Of a stretch of 64,000 nt of DNA, positions 58,746 through 64,000 are shown piece by piece; within the stretch, counting starts at the first letter, position 1; every line of letters starts with the position of its first letter. The position numbers were made by a program, and so were the translations under genes. The DNA is from Lateolabrax maculatus (Eukaryota; Chordata; Actinopteri; Acropomatiformes; Lateolabracidae): positions 9,735,501-9,799,500 of the forward strand of contig CM062213.1 in assembly GCA_031216445.1 (NCBI GenBank). Reading direction: 5' to 3'. The notes under the pieces are model-generated. The model saw only the letters and a program-made list of their open reading frames with translations. It was not told where the DNA came from and searched no databases.

Positions 58746-59102
58746 TATATAACAGTGAATAAATTACAGGCTCCCTTGCAGCAGATTGAGTGCATGTTGC
58801 GTTGCAGTCAGGGCTGCTGCTGTGCTCCTCCTCTGGCAACAGCTGGCTGAACAAGAGACGTGTGCTGAGATCTGAAGGAGAAGCTTCTCATGTGGACGAA
58901 GGGAGTGGAAGAAACTCTGCGTAGGGATGCGAAGTGACGCTTGTAATGTTGGATGTCTTTCCCACATTGAGTTTTGAGAACCAGAGAGGTGGGCGCTCGA
59001 GGTTTTAGTCACGTCAGTAGCTGATCGAGGGAGAGAGGAGTCGAGCAAGAAGATAACGTGGGACAGAGAAGTTGACAGTGGAAGGATACAGGATGATCTT
59101 GG
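58746..59102 (+). promoter_or_regulatory. Possible promoter and first exon of a downstream gene
   Basis: A TATATAA at 58746-58752 is followed by about 340 bases of GC-richer sequence. An ATG at 59093 (ATG ATC TTG G) then runs into a consensus donor, TGG|GTAAGA, at 59102/59103. The layout resembles a TATA-driven 5'UTR exon with a ten-base coding start. No second exon is recognisable before the window ends, so identity is unknown. Confidence 0.3.
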
Positions 59103-62099
59103 GTAAGACAGTAACAGAACGCTTTTTTCTCTTTACTCCTATTGATCTGATTGATTTGTTTTTTACACTTACATTCGTCTTCTGTCACTCACCTCTGGCA
59201 CAAACTTTTGGCTGCATGTGCTGCTGTCTCTAAGTTAAATGCTTCTTAGACAATATCTGTTTAAGTTGTCATGTCGTCATGATTAGAAAAAGACCAACGC
59301 ATGATGGAAGAGTTTTCTCTGGGAAATCTTTGGGGTGGTATGAGCAATGCTCTTTGCTGTTCCTGTTCATGTGTTCTTAAGAACTATAAGAGATAAGACT
59401 TTTATTCTCATTAATTTGCCGATGAAGCCCACAATATTATTCATATTTTGCTTTTATAGTCAGTGCAGAACAAGAAAAGACAGAGAAGACAGGAGTATCC
59501 CACTGAAGAAGATTATAAACTTAACACCCTAAAACTCATCACATTCAATTATTCAGACAATTTAGGAAATTTGCCAAAGTTATATGAAAATGTGGCCAGA
59601 AGAGGTCATATTTCATCTTTAGTACTCTAACCTGAACCTCAGTCAAGGCACTTTTTGATTATAGTCTACCCTCAGTGGATTATATGATCAGTCATCTCTG
59701 TTACTCACTGACCGAAGTATAAGACATGTGCACTCACCAGTGACAGGATACAAGACTCCATGTCATTCATCAGTGCAATCCTCTGCCTCATCAACAAGCT
59801 TCATTGTGAAGTAGAATCAGGAAATCAGACACCACGCAGTTTTCACATCCAATGTCCATTTGTTCAGTCTGTCCAAGGTCTAAAGCAGGCTTTACTAGCA
59901 GTTCTTTACTAACTAGTCTACTTCCCTCTAGTCTGCCATTCACTTAGTTTTTATACAGGGCTCCAACATATTGTATCTTTTCAGACAAGGCAGTCATGCG
60001 CACATGCATATGCGCATGACATGCTTCTAGATTGTGTGTCCTATTTGCACATACACAAAATAGCCATAATGTGTTCAAAATCTCTTTACTAAACCTGTTA
60101 GTTATAATATAATAAAATAAATGATGCAACAAAATTAAACCTTTACTTGACTTGAGAGTATTTGAGAGATAATAGTTTATATATATTTATATGCAATTTA
60201 GGTTTTAAATAATGTTTTGTAAAAAGCATTTTGTTGATTCAGTTTAGTTATGTTTAATGTTATATCACTGCAGAATTTTAGAGAAGTAGCTGTCCATTGT
60301 GTTCAGTTTTATCAAATGAAATACACAATTCTTTATTACAAGACTAAAATGCAGATTCTTAAGATTAATTCTTCTTTTTTTTCCTTCTTTTTTTTGTGAC
60401 GCAGTCATACACAGTAGACTTGGCGTTTTACCAATATTAATGTTTGCTCCTAGTATTAAATTTGCTTAACTACAATGACCTTGTACCGTGTACATGTGTG
60501 TTGACTAAATATTTGACTACTTTATTTTAGTTTGCTTGCTCTTACTTGAGTCCCCCTGGGATCTGAGTATGAATTTGAGCTTGTGGTAATCCCTCCCCAG
60601 AGCTGAAGCTTTAATTCTGTGTGCATTAGACACTAAACACACTGACACAAGATCACAACAACATGGGGTGATGGGGTTTTATATACTGTATTAGTTTCCT
60701 TTTACTGAGATTGAGATGTAAGGGACTGAAATAGTTTCCATGAAAGGCGACGACAGTGACAGTGTTGACAAGAAAAAATGGAGTGACAAACGCAGAGGAA
60801 AAGTCCCCTCTCCTCTCTGTCTGTCTATCAGCAAAAAACACACTTTTTATTGCCTCCCCACCGCTATCTAAATACTGTATTTCTTTGAATGAAAGGAATC
60901 AGTCAAAGACGTTGACACAATCAGCAGTGAAGCATGCATGTTCTGTGCTGAAGCTGCCTCATCTCCCTCAGTGTAGAGCAGTGTAGAACGCTGTTTAGTT
61001 AATCTTGTGATTTTAATGATGAATATTTCAGACCCAAAGGTTTTAGGTCTTTATTTATTTAAAAATGGACTTCTTCTAGTCTGACGCAAGGACCTTACTC
61101 CAGCCAGCACTAAGAAAAAAGGTTTGTGGCTTGCATCACTGTTCACTCAACCAGAACGAAGTAATCCATAAATGCGCGTGTGCCTATGTCTGTGTGTGTG
61201 CATTCAGGCACACACACACAAAGTCTCCCCACTCATCAATGTCCTCCAAAAGAATCACAGGTGCATGTGTCCCTGATAAACAACATGACCTTTAAATCGA
61301 GGCAGTGCAGTGAGGGATGAAAAGTATTGACATTTAAAAACGGAGAAATGTGCCTGTCATGCTGTATGTTTGACAAACTGACACATATTTCATACGTCTG
61401 CTAAGCCTGAAACTATTGCACAGAACAAAATCACCACTGGTAGGCAAAGAAGAGAAGGTCAAATAACTCTGAAGGTTAGTAGCAGTATATATACCATATA
61501 CCGTCTGTCCTTACAAGAAAAAGCATTATTTATTGTTTATCCAAATGCCTACAACAACCAATGTTTAACATTTATCTGACAAGGACCTCAAGCACCCACG
61601 TGAATTACGACTCTCATCTGTCAAAAGTGAAGGAAAAAGTTGCGTAACTTTTATTACCATCCCAAAACCTCTTATGGCAGAGCTTGGGGTGGATGAATGG
61701 AAAAACAAAGAATGTGACTTGGACACAGGACAGGTTTTCTCTTTATTGCCGACAGTCAACATCAGCCTTGATTGCTTTGCCTAACCTTACACTGGCATCA
61801 GAATACATCATATCTGCCCCATAATGGTCCAACCCAACAGACACTGGTCATCAAGAACACAAATTAGTGTGGAGCAGCGAGACAGTTGCCTGTTTTATCC
61901 GGTGTAGTCTGTCATAGTGGAAGTCCAAGTCCAATGGGGCCTCTGAGGTGCCTCATGACTTCACCAAAAAAATAGTGTGAAAGATTTTTACCTTCTCTCA
62001 CCTAGTTTGTCAACTTCAACAACTTGTCTTATGACCCATAAGAGCACAAAACGCTCCTCCGTGCACAACTGCAAACATGCCGAAGTGAAAGAAGGATGA
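59103..62099. other. Non-coding stretch, possibly intronic
   Basis: No recognisable exon, RNA gene or repeat. It is AT-rich apart from a short CA tract near 61207. If the exon ending at 59102 is real, this is its intron. Confidence 0.45.
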
Positions 62100-62290
62100 G
62101 GGGAAATTTCACTCGACCAAGTCACAAATTGGGGAAAAGTGAATCACCAAAATCATGGACCCATGAAAATCTGTAGAAAATGTCATGACAATCCATCTTA
62201 TGGTTGAGATATTGCAGTGTGAACCAAAGCGGTGGACCCACAAGCCGACATTGCCATCCCTTCAGTCTTGTCGCTAGCATGGCTAAAAAT
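62100..62290 (+). repeat. Teleost dispersed repeat ('gaaccaaagcggtggaccc...ctagcatggctaaaaa')
   Basis: Blocks 'atgtcatgacaatccatcttatggttgagatatt', 'gtgaaccaaagcggtggaccc', 'gacattgccatccc' and 'gctagcatggctaaaaa' match a familiar teleost interspersed repeat. Confidence 0.65.
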
Positions 62291-64000
62291 ATTGTGTATT
62301 CTGAACCCAGCATTAACCAACCAGGTTTTGTGCCTGAACCTAATCAGATCAGCAAACAATTATATTAGTCATTTTTCTAACAGCCCTACAGTACTGTATG
62401 AAATGGTTTTGGAATGCAAACTATGTTGTCTTGCCGGTCAGATCAGAAAATGTTCATGTATCATGTTTTGGAAGGCAACGACAAAGACATATTTGTCATT
62501 TAGTTTGGAAGACTTGGAGGACTGTAATTATAAAAGTAGAAGGCCATGAAACCTGCAGCAAAAAACACTGTCATTTACTGGTTCCAAGGATCAAATGGCA
62601 AGAGGGCACATAGGCTGATCATAAAATCTCTTTGTTGTTCGTTGTTTATCGTCCTGAAGTTATGCAAACCACAGCTGAGCCACCAGCCTGACTCTCACCC
62701 TGCATAACCCTTGCGTGTTGGTTCAAGACCAAGCTATAGAATAAAACCACAGTCTGCCCTTCAGACTCCAATCCGCTCCCAAAATACAGCCTGTAATTTC
62801 TGCGTCTGTGGAACAAAACAATATGCTATATGAAGTTCAGCTGCATACATCGTCTTTTTTGTTCTCTTTTTATTTTTCTTTATTGAAGATCAAATATTAA
62901 AATGCCTTTGTGTGTTCTCTATTGCATAAAATCATAAGGAGGTGCACCTGGCTTGTGTTTGTCTGATGCCATTGTTGTGTACGTGCGCCTCATCCTTTTG
63001 CACGTGCCTTTGTGTGCTTGCTTGTGTACTTTACATTCTCAGGTTTCTGTCGGCCTGTATCCGCAGTAGTGTGTTCTTCCAGCTCCCAGCAGGTGTGTAA
63101 ATGGTTTGACAAACAGAATAATAATGTGGGGCAAGGCTGCAGGTCATGTTGACGTGGTGGATCTCTTAATGGCCCTTACTTTACTCTGCATGGTTTCATG
63201 TGGTAGTGCTGTCTGTTTGCCTCAAACTCAAAAAAATGTTGGTTGAGGGACCTTCGTTGTCATTTTTACAATAATAAACACTTGGTTGATGTTATGAGCC
63301 TTAGCGTACTCCATGTGCAAACTTTGTTGTTCTATAATGTCATTTGACTTTCTCTTTTGCTCCCATTATAATTGCTACAGCCTCTAAAGGGCTCCGCCAC
63401 GTGAACGTAAACAGGTGACGTTTTGGGGTACTAGCCGAAATATCTGATGCTGTCATTCTTCTAGGGAGGACAGTCTCAAAATGTTTCAACTTAAGTAAAA
63501 AAAAAGAAAAGAAAAAAAGTGCTCTGATCCTCAGGCTTTATGAGTCAATTTAACAAGTGTACAGAGATGAGAGGAAAAAGGAGAGAAGCTTGAAGACAAT
63601 TACTGGAAGAAATGGAGTTTCTGGTGCATTCAGAATCTGAGCTGAACAGACACACACATGGTCGGTGTGTACATTGCTAGTAACTAACAACTAATGTCTG
63701 TACAGGTGGCAAATAAACAGATTGCAGAATGGCAGTAAAATTCACGTGAATAACAAAGGACAACATTTTCCTTAACTACTGTCTGAACACACCTTGAGTC
63801 CAAGGAAAGCCGTTGGAAATCCAATTTACCCAGAAATATTGCTGCTTTTGTTCATATTTGCTTCATGGCGAAAAACGTTTGTGGAAATATTTGTAGAAAA
63901 TCAACTTCAGCTTGTCTCATATCATGATAACAAAGAATAGTCAATGTCGTAAGAATGCTGCACTCTCACCCAGAACCAACAAACTGACAACACACCGTGC
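62291..64000. other. Non-coding sequence to the window end
   Basis: No recognisable exon or repeat. Open frames are short and have no similarity that I recognise. Confidence 0.45.

Overview
The window reads as vertebrate nuclear DNA, most likely from a spiny-rayed (percomorph) teleost fish. The genes are split by short GT-AG introns. Intergenic DNA is AT-rich with many CA/GT, GA, GATA and ATT microsatellites. Several dispersed repeats look typical of teleost genomes. I see no bacterial operons, CRISPR arrays, phage genes or integrated virus, and I found no convincing new molecular system. The interest lies in gene structures, repeats and candidate regulatory DNA.

Layout. (1) 1-6563: the last coding exon and 3'UTR of a C1q-like secreted synaptic protein (c1ql4-like, + strand); the preceding 5 kb is probably its intron, with exon 1 outside the window. 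(2) 6564-11800: intergenic, repeat-rich. (3) 11933-21819: complete smarcc2 (BAF170, + strand), rebuilt as 26 coding exons that keep frame to a 1052-residue protein, with a 3'UTR to about 23.9 kb. (4) 24952-28780: complete myl6 (essential myosin light chain, - strand, 151 aa), tail-to-tail with smarcc2. (5) 29988-33485: complete tsfm (mitochondrial EF-Ts, - strand, 309 aa). (6) 34638-38129: complete EndoU-type endoribonuclease gene with signal peptide and two somatomedin-B domains (+ strand, 387/388 aa). (7) 43.1-46.1 kb: neurod4, a neural bHLH factor with its whole coding sequence in one exon (+ strand). (8) 46.2-64 kb: no confident gene. This gene-poor region holds low-repeat blocks that look like neurod4-associated regulatory elements, plus two possible short first exons of a + strand gene lying beyond the window.

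The genes do not form one pathway. They fit the vertebrate linkage group equivalent to human 12q13-14 (C1QL4, SMARCC2, MYL6, TSFM, ENDOU and NEUROD4 all map to that arm). The convergent smarcc2/myl6 pair matches the human arrangement. Product names rest on recalled family similarity and on exon reconstruction by eye, not on a database search.
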